From positions 310,001 through 374,000 of the forward strand of contig NZ_JRHN01000031.1 of assembly GCF_001299635.1 (NCBI RefSeq): a stretch of 64,000 nucleotides of DNA, given 5' to 3'. The position numbers and the translations under genes were made by a program. This DNA is from Clostridioides difficile. Lineage in GTDB: Bacteria > Bacillota > Clostridia > Peptostreptococcales > Peptostreptococcaceae. Positions 44,037 to 52,103 of the stretch are shown here, piece after piece; the stretch's first letter is position 1; every line of letters begins with the position of its first letter. The notes under the pieces are model-generated. The model did no database searches, was not told where the DNA came from, and was given only the letters and a program-made list of their open reading frames with translations.

Positions 44037-44513
44037 TTAAAATTCAAATTCATTTTCCCAATCAAATTCTCCTGACTTTTCTACGCTTTTAGGCCAATGA
44101 TTGCACCATTTAGGAACTGATGGATTTTCAATTCTATCAACACTTGGAGTATATGGTTTTAAGTCAATAACAGGGCTATTGTCATTAGCATCAATATATG
44201 GGATTTTTATTATACCATTTTCATGGTCTATATTAATAATTTGTACAGTAGTTAATGCTATTGGATTAGGTCTAATAGGTGACCTTGTTGCAAATATTCC
44301 CATCATATCTGGCGCATTTTTATATGGTTTTGGAGTTTCTAAAATATTTCTTGATTCGGTATTATCAAATCCATCTGCCCACCAAAGTACATTTAAGTGA
44401 GCAAAGTCATCAAGTTCTTTTAGTGCGGGTATATATTTTTTATCCAATTCAATAAAGATTTCTTCACCTTGAACACGTATTTTTCCTATAGGATTTACTG
44501 ATATTTGTTTCAT
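44037..44513 (-). CDS. TsaA-like tRNA N6-threonylcarbamoyladenosine methyltransferase (TrmO family)
   Basis: A 158-residue protein from the ATG at 44513, which follows GGAGG; upstream in-frame codons are untranslated. The family core is present: NPIGKIRVQG at the N-terminus, VLWWADGFDN, and the signature FATRSPIRPNPIALTTVQ. TrmO methylates t6A37 in tRNA using S-adenosylmethionine. The shorter, bacterial-archaeal YaeB-like core is typical. It is a single gene without obvious partners. Confidence 0.85.
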   Translation of the reverse strand: MKQISVNPIGKIRVQGEEIFIELDKKYIPALKELDDFAHLNVLWWADGFDNTESRNILETPKPYKNAPDMMGIFATRSPIRPNPIALTTVQIINIDHENGIIKIPYIDANDNSPVIDLKPYTPSVDRIENPSVPKWCNHWPKSVEKSGEFDWENEFEF

Positions 44514-44616
44514 AATATTACCTCCAATTATTTGGTTTGTCATTTGTAATTTTAGAATAGTACCTAACACCATGTGAGAGTCAATATAAAAAATTATTAG
44601 ATATAAATATTAATAA

Positions 44617-45786
44617 TTAAAAAGCTAATATATTTTTCACATGAAGCATGACACCAGTAACAAGGCAATCTTCATCAATGTCAAAGGTAGATGTATGTAG
44701 AGGAGAGGTAATATTTTTTTTGCTATTTGCACAACCAAGATGGTAAAAAGCTCCTTCACAGTGCCTTAAAAAATATGAAAAGTCTTCAGCTCCAAGAGTG
44801 GGTGTATCTTTAATGATAATATTTTCTTTTCCAAATAAATCTATAGCATTTTGTTTAACATAATCTACCAGATGATTTGAATTTATAAGTGCTGGATAAC
44901 CCTCCTCAATTTCAGCAGAAATACTTCCTCCAAATGTTTTACAAGTAAAATCGCAAATTTCTTTAATTCGTTTTTTTGAAAAGTTTCTAGTTTCTTGAGT
45001 TAAAGTTCTTAAAGTTCCTTTTATAATAACTTTATCACAAACTATATTTTCTTTAATTCCGCCTTCAATTTTTCCTAGAGAAATAACCACAGAATCGGTA
45101 GGATTTGTATTTCGACTGACTATTGTTTGTAGAGCAGTTATGATATGAGCAGATATAACTATAGCATCAATACCCTGGTGTGGATAAGCCCCATGGCACT
45201 TTGAACCATGTACAGTCAATCGAAGTGTATCAGTGGAGGCATTCAAAGTGTTATATTTTAATTCAATTAAATTTTTATCAATATTGGGATTTACATGAAG
45301 GCCAAATATATATTTAACATCTGGATTTTTCAGACAACCATCTTCTATCATAAGTTTAGCACCACCAATGGTTTCTTCAGCAGGTTGAAAAAAGAATTTT
45401 ACATTTACATTTAGATAATCCTTTAATTTAAATAGTATATTACAAGTGCCAAGTAAAATAGCAGTATGTGCATCATGACCACATGCATGCATTTTACCAA
45501 GATTGATGGATTTATAAGAATAATTGAGTTCTTCTATTATAGGTAATGCATCTATATCGGCCCTTATTGCAACTGTTTCAAAATTTGGATTTACATTTAT
45601 ATATGCAGTTATTCCTGTATGATTTTTATACTCAATGTAATTTATACCTATTTCATTTAAATATTTAATGATTTTTTTCTTAGTTTGAAACTCTTCTAAT
45701 CCAAGTTCTGGAGTTTTATGTAAATCTCTCCTGATATTTATAACCCAATCATTTATTTCATTACAAAGAGCTTTTATATTAAGCAT
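44617..45786 (-). CDS. M20-family amidohydrolase/peptidase
   Basis: A 389-residue protein. The ATG at 45786 has AGGATGTG upstream and is preferred over an earlier in-frame codon. The M20D pattern is clear: LHKTPELGLEEFQTKKKI, GKMHACGHDAHTAILLGT with metal Cys/His, QPAEETIGGAKLMI with the catalytic Glu, and the C-terminal TLGAEDFSYFL. Such enzymes remove acyl or amino-acyl groups from aminoacyl substrates or dipeptides. It is divergent from the LD-carboxypeptidase gene; exact substrate unknown. Confidence 0.9.
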   Translation of the reverse strand: MLNIKALCNEINDWVINIRRDLHKTPELGLEEFQTKKKIIKYLNEIGINYIEYKNHTGITAYINVNPNFETVAIRADIDALPIIEELNYSYKSINLGKMHACGHDAHTAILLGTCNILFKLKDYLNVNVKFFFQPAEETIGGAKLMIEDGCLKNPDVKYIFGLHVNPNIDKNLIELKYNTLNASTDTLRLTVHGSKCHGAYPHQGIDAIVISAHIITALQTIVSRNTNPTDSVVISLGKIEGGIKENIVCDKVIIKGTLRTLTQETRNFSKKRIKEICDFTCKTFGGSISAEIEEGYPALINSNHLVDYVKQNAIDLFGKENIIIKDTPTLGAEDFSYFLRHCEGAFYHLGCANSKKNITSPLHTSTFDIDEDCLVTGVMLHVKNILAF

Positions 45787-45948
45787 AAAACACATCCTAA
45801 CTATATTAAAAATTTATTTTTCTTCATTAATTATATTATTTAATGTAAATCATTATTCTGTATCAAGTACAAATAAAATATCTTATAATTATAGTAGCTA
45901 GATTTAGCATGAGGAAAAATATATCATTTTAGAATAAGAGGTGTTTAA

Positions 45949-46812
45949 ATGTTAGGAATAATTGCGCCATCTGGGCCATTGAGAAATACAAGTTTAGAAG
46001 AAATAAAGTCTAATTTAGAGAAATATGGTTATGAAGTTAAATTTTCAGAAAGTTGTAGCTTAAATTATAAAGGGTATTTAGCTGGTAATGATGATGTCAG
46101 AGCAAGAGATATAGAAGATATGTTTTTAGACAAAAATGTAGATGTGATTATGTGTTTAAGAGGAGGTTATGGAACAACAAGGATATTAGACAAAATAAAT
46201 TATGATATAATAAAGCAAAATCCAAAACCATTTATAGGTTTTTCTGATATAACAGGTTTAAGCTTAGCTTTCTATAAAAATTGTGGTCTCTTACCATATC
46301 ATGGCATAATGGCAGCAAATGTAGCCAAATGGGATGAGTTTACCTATAAATCTCTAATAAATGCTTTAGAATTTAAAGATGAACTCTATTTAGAAAACCC
46401 AAAAGAAGAAAAGATTTACACGGTATGTGAAGGTAAAGCAGAGGGAATAATAATGGGAGGAAATTTATCCTTAATAATTGCTACAATGGGAACTAAGTAT
46501 GAAATAGATGCAAAGGATAAAATTTTATTTATTGAGGAGATTGGAGAATCTCAATATAAACTAGATAGAATGTTAACCCAACTATATTCTTCAGGAAAAC
46601 TTGAGGAATGTAATGGTATAATTTTTGGAGATTTCAAAGATTGTATTGAAGAAAAGGATTTGATAGAATTATTAGAAGAATTTGCAAGGAAGGTAAATAA
46701 GCCAGCTATATATAATCTTCAGTCTGGACATTGCATCCCAATGATAACTATTCCTTTAGGTAGAATGTGTGAATTAAATGCTACAGAAAAAATGATTAAA
46801 TTAAAAAAATAG
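45949..46812 (+). CDS. LD-carboxypeptidase (S66 family)
   Basis: A 287-residue protein. The N-terminus IIAPSGP, the CLRGGYGTTRIL motif and FIGFSDITGL with the nucleophile Ser (about 103) are present, together with the Glu in FIEEIGE and His in LQSGHCIPMITIPLG. S66 enzymes remove the terminal D-Ala from murein tetrapeptides in the cytosol during wall recycling; microcin self-immunity proteins (MccF) form the other branch. The GAGGTG site precedes the ATG. The recycling branch is more likely given the neighbours. Confidence 0.88.
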   Translation: MLGIIAPSGPLRNTSLEEIKSNLEKYGYEVKFSESCSLNYKGYLAGNDDVRARDIEDMFLDKNVDVIMCLRGGYGTTRILDKINYDIIKQNPKPFIGFSDITGLSLAFYKNCGLLPYHGIMAANVAKWDEFTYKSLINALEFKDELYLENPKEEKIYTVCEGKAEGIIMGGNLSLIIATMGTKYEIDAKDKILFIEEIGESQYKLDRMLTQLYSSGKLEECNGIIFGDFKDCIEEKDLIELLEEFARKVNKPAIYNLQSGHCIPMITIPLGRMCELNATEKMIKLKK

Positions 46813-46882
46813 TGTGTATATAAATATAATGGAAATATGGTATAATCTTATACAAGTAAAAATTTAGCTAGGAGGATGAAGA

Positions 46883-47476
46883 ATGTCTGATGATAGAATA
46901 ATAGACTTTAACGAACTGAAGAACAAAGTTAAAGATTCTGATGTAGATAAATTTGAGCAATATATATATAACTTATATTTTTCTGTTATGGATGGAAAAA
47001 TGTCTATGGCTGAGTTTTCAAGAAAAATATTTGATTATATGAGAGATAACAACATATCTCAAGAAAAGTTTATGAAGATACAAAAGCAATTTATGGAGAG
47101 ATATGGTATGGACACTGAAGAAGTAGAAAAACAACTTAGAAACTTTGGAATCGACCCTTCTACAGCAGGTTTTATGAGTGATAATACTTCAAGTAAAGTA
47201 TCTACAGAAGATTTAGAATCGTTTAAGAAGAGTGCAGGTTTTTATGAGAAATATGGTGAAAAAATTCAGCCAAAAAGTTGTATAACAACATTCATAAAAA
47301 ATGACTTGAATGATATTAATGTAATAATAGACCAAGAAAAAATAATGCTTTGTAGTGATAAAAAAATAAATCTTATGGACTCAGAATTAAATGAGTTTTT
47401 ATTAGAATATAAGAATATGTTCAACAAAAAGATAAAAGTAGTTATGTGTGAGACTACAAACAAGTATGATTATTAA
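46883..47476 (+). CDS. DUF3867-family protein
   Basis: A 197-residue soluble protein beginning MSDDRIIDFNELKNKVKDSD, the usual start of this clostridial family. The N-terminal 100 residues are helical and charged (MSMAEFSRKIFDYMRDNNIS); the C-terminal 70 are a smaller alpha/beta part. AGGAGG precedes the ATG, and it is followed by its own terminator. No function is known. Confidence 0.75.
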   Translation: MSDDRIIDFNELKNKVKDSDVDKFEQYIYNLYFSVMDGKMSMAEFSRKIFDYMRDNNISQEKFMKIQKQFMERYGMDTEEVEKQLRNFGIDPSTAGFMSDNTSSKVSTEDLESFKKSAGFYEKYGEKIQPKSCITTFIKNDLNDINVIIDQEKIMLCSDKKINLMDSELNEFLLEYKNMFNKKIKVVMCETTNKYDY

Positions 47477-47530
47477 AAAGTAAATTTAACTATTGAAGCA
47501 ATATTATTTAGTTATATAACTTAAAAATAA

Positions 47531-47592
47531 AAATCGCAATTTATATTTTTTACAAAAACATGTAAGGAATATGTAAATTGCGATTTTTTTAT
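47531..47592 (+). terminator. Terminator of the DUF3867 gene
   Basis: AAATCGCAATTTA (47531-47543) pairs with TAAATTGCGATTT (47574-47586), followed by a T-run. Confidence 0.85.
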
Positions 47593-47728
47593 ATTGTATA
47601 AGCTAGTTGTAGCAAATAATATTTATAAGTAATGATGTCTTTGTTAAAACTGTATTCTTATATTAAAGTTTTTATTGAAAATATCTCATTTATTAATTAC
47701 ATAATATACTGTATAAAATATTGGATTA

Positions 47729-48364
47729 TTAATGTATTTCTTTTAATACTTTGATACCATTTTGAATCATACTATTAAAGAATACTAAGTTTAAAAGTTC
47801 TGCAGAGTGAACATTTGGGATATCATAAGTATCTACCAAATTCATAGGTACAACTATATTTTTTTCAATATTATATTGATTAAAATAGGCTTTTAGAGTT
47901 ATTGCAAATTGATATATACATATATCTGTACAATCACCAACTATAATTATGTTGTCTATATCATCAAAATCTAAACGTTCTAATGCAAAAAATCCATTAG
48001 TAGAATTTTTAGGAAGAATTAGTAGATTATTTATTGACTTAAGCTCATCAACCAATTCACTTTCTATATCATTTTCCAAACAGTGAACAGGATAACTCAA
48101 AAGCTCTATAGACTTAGAAGTATGGGAGTCAGTAAATGCTATTATTCGATTTAATTTATTTGCTATTTTTTTTGTAAATGCTTCAATTGGTTTTATTAAA
48201 GACTCTACTCTAGGAGAGTATAAAGCTCCTTGTTTTGCAAAACCATTATTGACATCAATTATAAATAAAGCAGTTTTACTCAAATCATAATTTTCTATTT
48301 TTTCTATTGGTAGATTATCTAAATTACTTTTTAAAGCTTCAAGTTCATTTAATAAGTTATCCAT
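47729..48364 (-). CDS. Isochorismatase-like cysteine hydrolase
   Basis: A 211-residue protein of the cysteine hydrolase (nicotinamidase/isochorismatase) fold. The catalytic Asp is in ALFIIDVNNGFAKQGAL (about residue 35) and the nucleophilic Cys in IVGDCTDICIYQFAI (about residue 149). Nicotinamidase is the commonest activity for this size, but the metal-binding D-x-H-x-x-H pattern is not clearly present (FTDSHTSKS only). Monocistronic. Substrate uncertain. Confidence 0.8.
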   Translation of the reverse strand: MDNLLNELEALKSNLDNLPIEKIENYDLSKTALFIIDVNNGFAKQGALYSPRVESLIKPIEAFTKKIANKLNRIIAFTDSHTSKSIELLSYPVHCLENDIESELVDELKSINNLLILPKNSTNGFFALERLDFDDIDNIIIVGDCTDICIYQFAITLKAYFNQYNIEKNIVVPMNLVDTYDIPNVHSAELLNLVFFNSMIQNGIKVLKEIH

Positions 48365-48442
48365 AGCTATACCTCCAAGATAAATTTAATAAAATTGTAC
48401 ATATTAATTATATAAAAGTCAAGGAGTACAAACATTGTAAGG

Positions 48443-49174
48443 TTAACTATATTGTTTTGAACTTAAAAGATTTGAAGCTATATTTGGATAGTTAGTAAAA
48501 ATGCCATCTACATTGAGCTTTAGACAATGTAGCATATCATCCTCTTCATTTACAGTATATACATTGATACCAAGTAAGTTTGTATGGCAAAGTTCAACAA
48601 GAGATTCATTTACTAAAATTAAAGGTGCATGAAGGTAACTATTACCTAGAAATTTAGCAAAATTGACTACATTGTTTATAGGTAAATAACACAATAATGC
48701 CGTTTTTACACTAGGGTCTAATTTATGAAAGTTTTTCAAGCTATTGCCATTAAAACTAGATATAAGAACTCGATTTTTCATATTGTATTTTAAAATAAGT
48801 CCCAAAACATCTTTTTCTATATTAGGATAGTTCACCTTGTCAGTTTTTAGTTCTATATTTAAAATAAGGTCTGTAGGTGAAATTAAAATTAATACTTCTT
48901 CTAAAGTTGGAATTTTACATTCTTTGTTGTTTTGATATCCTTCAAAAGATGAATTTAGAGTCTTTAGTTTTTTTAAAGTAAGGTCTTTTACAAATCCATG
49001 TCCATTAAAAGTTCTATCAACTTTTTCATCATGAATAACTACAATTTTTCCATCTTTAGTCTTATGAACATCAAGTTCTATTCCATATATGTCCATATCC
49101 AAACATTTTTTAAAAGCTAAAATAGTATTTTCTGGATATTTTCCACTAAAACCTCTATGAGCGTAAATATTCAT
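48443..49174 (-). CDS. Glycerophosphodiester phosphodiesterase
   Basis: A 243-residue protein with the GDPD signature: IYAHRGFSGKYPENTILAFK at the N-terminus (catalytic His), GIELDVHKTKDGKIVVIHDE with metal Glu/Asp and the second His, and NIELKTD near residue 115. It hydrolyses glycerophosphodiesters from phospholipids to glycerol-3-phosphate and an alcohol. No signal peptide, hence cytosolic. It could feed the same glycerol-3-phosphate pool as the distant glpK. Confidence 0.92.
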   Translation of the reverse strand: MNIYAHRGFSGKYPENTILAFKKCLDMDIYGIELDVHKTKDGKIVVIHDEKVDRTFNGHGFVKDLTLKKLKTLNSSFEGYQNNKECKIPTLEEVLILISPTDLILNIELKTDKVNYPNIEKDVLGLILKYNMKNRVLISSFNGNSLKNFHKLDPSVKTALLCYLPINNVVNFAKFLGNSYLHAPLILVNESLVELCHTNLLGINVYTVNEEDDMLHCLKLNVDGIFTNYPNIASNLLSSKQYS

Positions 49175-49503
49175 TTATATAGCTCCTTCCAATAAATATA
49201 ACTTATCTTAAAAAATTTTAATTAATATAATATATCATATTCTAAAAGGTATTGTTATATATTAATTAAATAACTATTTATAATTTATATATTATATAAA
49301 TGTAGAAAAATAAAATCATATATGTGTTATAATATATTTTAAACATTGAAAATATTAAGAATTTAGCAGTTATAATAAGTATAATTTTATGCAAGCTCAT
49401 GTGTTTAGAGCTTGCATATGTATTATTGATATATTTCTGTATCGCGAAAATAAAATTCCAAAAGAATTTTTCTATAGATTTAGTAGTAAGGGGGAATTTT
49501 GAT
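49175..49503. other. AT-rich divergent intergenic region
   Basis: It separates the phosphodiesterase from the NRPS-like gene and contains the promoters of both. The only structure seen is the leader hairpin at 49389-49417. No reading frame above chance is present. Confidence 0.5.
49389..49417 (+). promoter_or_regulatory. Leader hairpin upstream of the NRPS-like gene
   Basis: ATGCAAGCTC (49389-49398) and GAGCTTGCAT (49408-49417) form a perfect 10-bp stem with a nine-base loop, about 87 bases before the start codon. No T-run follows, so it is not an ordinary terminator. Confidence 0.5.
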
Positions 49504-51693
49504 ATGTATGAAGTTAATTTAGAACGAGCTATGAATTATTGGATGGATTTGTTAGATGATTATACAAATATAGCAAAAATTCCAAATGATTTTTTTTATA
49601 AAGACTGTTCTGATGAAGTAGTAGATGAAGTTTTTAAGATGAATATTGAGAAACATGAAAGATTAATTCGGTATTCTAAAAATAATAATATCAGCATAAG
49701 TTCTATCATAGAAACTATATATGGTCTTATACTTCAAAAATATATATATGAAGATGATGTAGTCTTTGGAAAAACAATAAATATAATTCCAATAAGAGTT
49801 AAGGTAAGACAAAGTGAGAAATTTATAGATGTTGTACGAAAGTTAAAAAGACAATGGAGTAGGTCTTTAGAATATGGATATTATTTATTATCAGATATAG
49901 AGAATAAAAATCATCTAAATACTAAACTTATAAATACCATATTTGTAGCTAAAAGTTTTGACTTATCATATGACTATGACATAGAAAAAAAAGGATATGA
50001 TTTATCTGTAATAGTATATACAAAGAGGGCACTTAAAATAAAAATAAAATATAAGCCATCTATATACAAAAGAGAAACTATTAGAAGAATACTGAATCAA
50101 TTTGATTATATAATAGAACAAATAATAAAAGATAACGATATTTTAATAGAAGATTTAGAATTTGTCTGTAAGAAAGAAGAAAAAGTATTATTAGAAGACT
50201 TCAATAATAATCAATATAAAGTGCCATATGATAAAAACTACATTGATTTATTTAGAGAACAAGCTAAAATAACACCTGATAATATAGCAGTTAGAGATGA
50301 AAATAGAAATTTAACATATAGAGAATTAGATGAGTTAACTGATAAACTTGCAGGTTATTTAAATCATATCGGAGTAAAAAGTGAAGATATAGTAGCTGTA
50401 ATGTTACCAAGAGATATTAATATAATTATTACAGCAATAGGGATTATGAAATCAGGTGGAGCTTTTTTTCCAATAGATACAAGCAATCCAGAGGAAAGAT
50501 TAAATTATCTTCTTGAAGATAGTAATGCAAAAGTAGTGATAACTACAGATGAACTTAGATGCAAAGTTGTAAATGAAAATACTATAGTACTTGATATAAA
50601 TAATGAAAATATATTCAAAATAGGATATGAATTGACTGCAGAAATAACACCATCAAACTGTGCATATACGATATCTACATCAGGTTCAACTGGTAGACCA
50701 AAGACTATAGCCATAGAGCATAAAAGTCTAGTAAATATGTGCTATTATAGTGTAAAAGTAATAAATGCTACAGAAGATGATATATGTGGCATATACTTAA
50801 GCTTTAGCTTTGATGCTGTAATGAAACAGTTATTTCCATATTTGCTTATAGGTGCATCAATAAATATTATGCCTGAAGAAGCTAAGTTTGATGAATATAC
50901 AGTAAATGAATATTGTGAGGAAAATGATATAACTATTTTAGCATTACCAACAGCATTTGCAAAATTGTTTATACAAAATTGTAATAATAGTTCACTTAGA
51001 GTTGTACAGACTGGGGGAGAAAGACTAAAAGGGTATAGAAAACGTAACTATGAGTTGTATAATGAATATGGGCCAACAGAATTTACTGTTGTATCAACTT
51101 CTTTCCATGTAGATAAGGAATACGGAAAAATACCAATAGGTAAACCTATATTTAATACTTATGCGTATGTATTGGATAAAAAGAACAAACTATGTCCAAT
51201 TGGAGTTCCAGGAGAATTATGTCTATCAGGGATTCAAATATCAAGAGGTTATTTAAATAAAAAAGGGTTAACAGAGCAAGTATTTGTAGAAAATCCTTAT
51301 AAAACTTGTGAATATAATAAGTTAATGTATAGGACTGGTGACTTAGTAAGATGGCTAGATGATGGAAATTTAGATTATATTGGAAGAATGGATAATCAAG
51401 TAAAAATTGATGAGTTTAGGATAGAGCTATATGAGATTGAAAATATAATAAACAATATTGCAGAAATTAAAAGTGTTGTTTGTATATCAAGGACAAATGA
51501 TGATGGAGATATGTATATATGTGCCTATTATGTTATTGATGATAAAGATAGTGATAAGGTAAATGAAAGAGCAGTTAGAGAATATTTAAATGAGCATCTA
51601 CCTCCATATATGATTCCAACAATAATAATGAGGATAGATAAAATACCAGTTACACCAATCGGAAAAGTAAATAAAAAAGCACTACCAGAGTGA
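49504..51693 (+). CDS. Orphan NRPS-type protein: degenerate condensation half-domain plus adenylation domain
   Basis: A 729-residue protein from the ATG at 49504, which follows AAGGGGG; an upstream TTG in frame encodes an unlikely hydrophobic leader. Residues about 1-235 resemble the C-terminal half of a condensation domain, without the HHxxxDG active site. Residues about 245-729 are a full adenylation domain: TYRELDELTDKLAGYL, YTISTSGSTGRPKTIAIEHK, NEYGPTEFTVVS, YRTGDLVRW, GRMDNQVKI and the A10 lysine in TPIGKVNKKALPE. The protein ends there: no carrier or thioesterase domain follows. FDA at the A4 core gives Asp235, as for alpha-amino acids; amino acid unknown. Confidence 0.85.
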   Translation: MYEVNLERAMNYWMDLLDDYTNIAKIPNDFFYKDCSDEVVDEVFKMNIEKHERLIRYSKNNNISISSIIETIYGLILQKYIYEDDVVFGKTINIIPIRVKVRQSEKFIDVVRKLKRQWSRSLEYGYYLLSDIENKNHLNTKLINTIFVAKSFDLSYDYDIEKKGYDLSVIVYTKRALKIKIKYKPSIYKRETIRRILNQFDYIIEQIIKDNDILIEDLEFVCKKEEKVLLEDFNNNQYKVPYDKNYIDLFREQAKITPDNIAVRDENRNLTYRELDELTDKLAGYLNHIGVKSEDIVAVMLPRDINIIITAIGIMKSGGAFFPIDTSNPEERLNYLLEDSNAKVVITTDELRCKVVNENTIVLDINNENIFKIGYELTAEITPSNCAYTISTSGSTGRPKTIAIEHKSLVNMCYYSVKVINATEDDICGIYLSFSFDAVMKQLFPYLLIGASINIMPEEAKFDEYTVNEYCEENDITILALPTAFAKLFIQNCNNSSLRVVQTGGERLKGYRKRNYELYNEYGPTEFTVVSTSFHVDKEYGKIPIGKPIFNTYAYVLDKKNKLCPIGVPGELCLSGIQISRGYLNKKGLTEQVFVENPYKTCEYNKLMYRTGDLVRWLDDGNLDYIGRMDNQVKIDEFRIELYEIENIINNIAEIKSVVCISRTNDDGDMYICAYYVIDDKDSDKVNERAVREYLNEHLPPYMIPTIIMRIDKIPVTPIGKVNKKALPE

Positions 51694-51705
51694 TTTTTTA
51701 TTATG

Positions 51706-51756
51706 ACAGGTGTTGTAAAGTTATTGCAGAAATTTCTTTATGACACCTGTTTTTTA
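51706..51756 (+). terminator. Terminator of the NRPS-like gene
   Basis: ACAGGTGT (51706-51713) pairs with ACACCTGT (51743-51750), followed by six T residues. Confidence 0.8.
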
Positions 51757-52103
51757 GAATGAATCAATTTACACAAAAGAAAGAATTTTCTGTACATTTT
51801 TACTGTGATGAAAATTTGTTTATGGGAATGATTATTGTATTTTTTATACTTTTGCGTGTTTTAAAGTGTTTTTTTAACAAATTTAATTTTATATTAAAAA
51901 TTTTTTTTATTTTTTATCTTAATGCTTTTTAGTATAATTGAAAAATAAAAAGAATATTAGCATAAAAATATCTAAAAATAGAAAATAATAATATGGGGTT
52001 AAATTTTAGTAACTTTAACTCGCTATTTGTAAAATAATAAAAAGTTAAGTTTTATATGTATATATGTTATAATATATACAAACTGAAAAGGGGTGAAAAT
52101 TTT
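51757..52103 (+). promoter_or_regulatory. Leader/promoter region of the OPT transporter, with a CodY-box-like site
   Basis: A long AT-rich leader without reading frames. AATTTTCTGTACATT at 51784-51798 differs from the CodY consensus AATTTTCWGAAAATT at two positions. Several T-tracts follow; no riboswitch was recognised. Confidence 0.35.
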
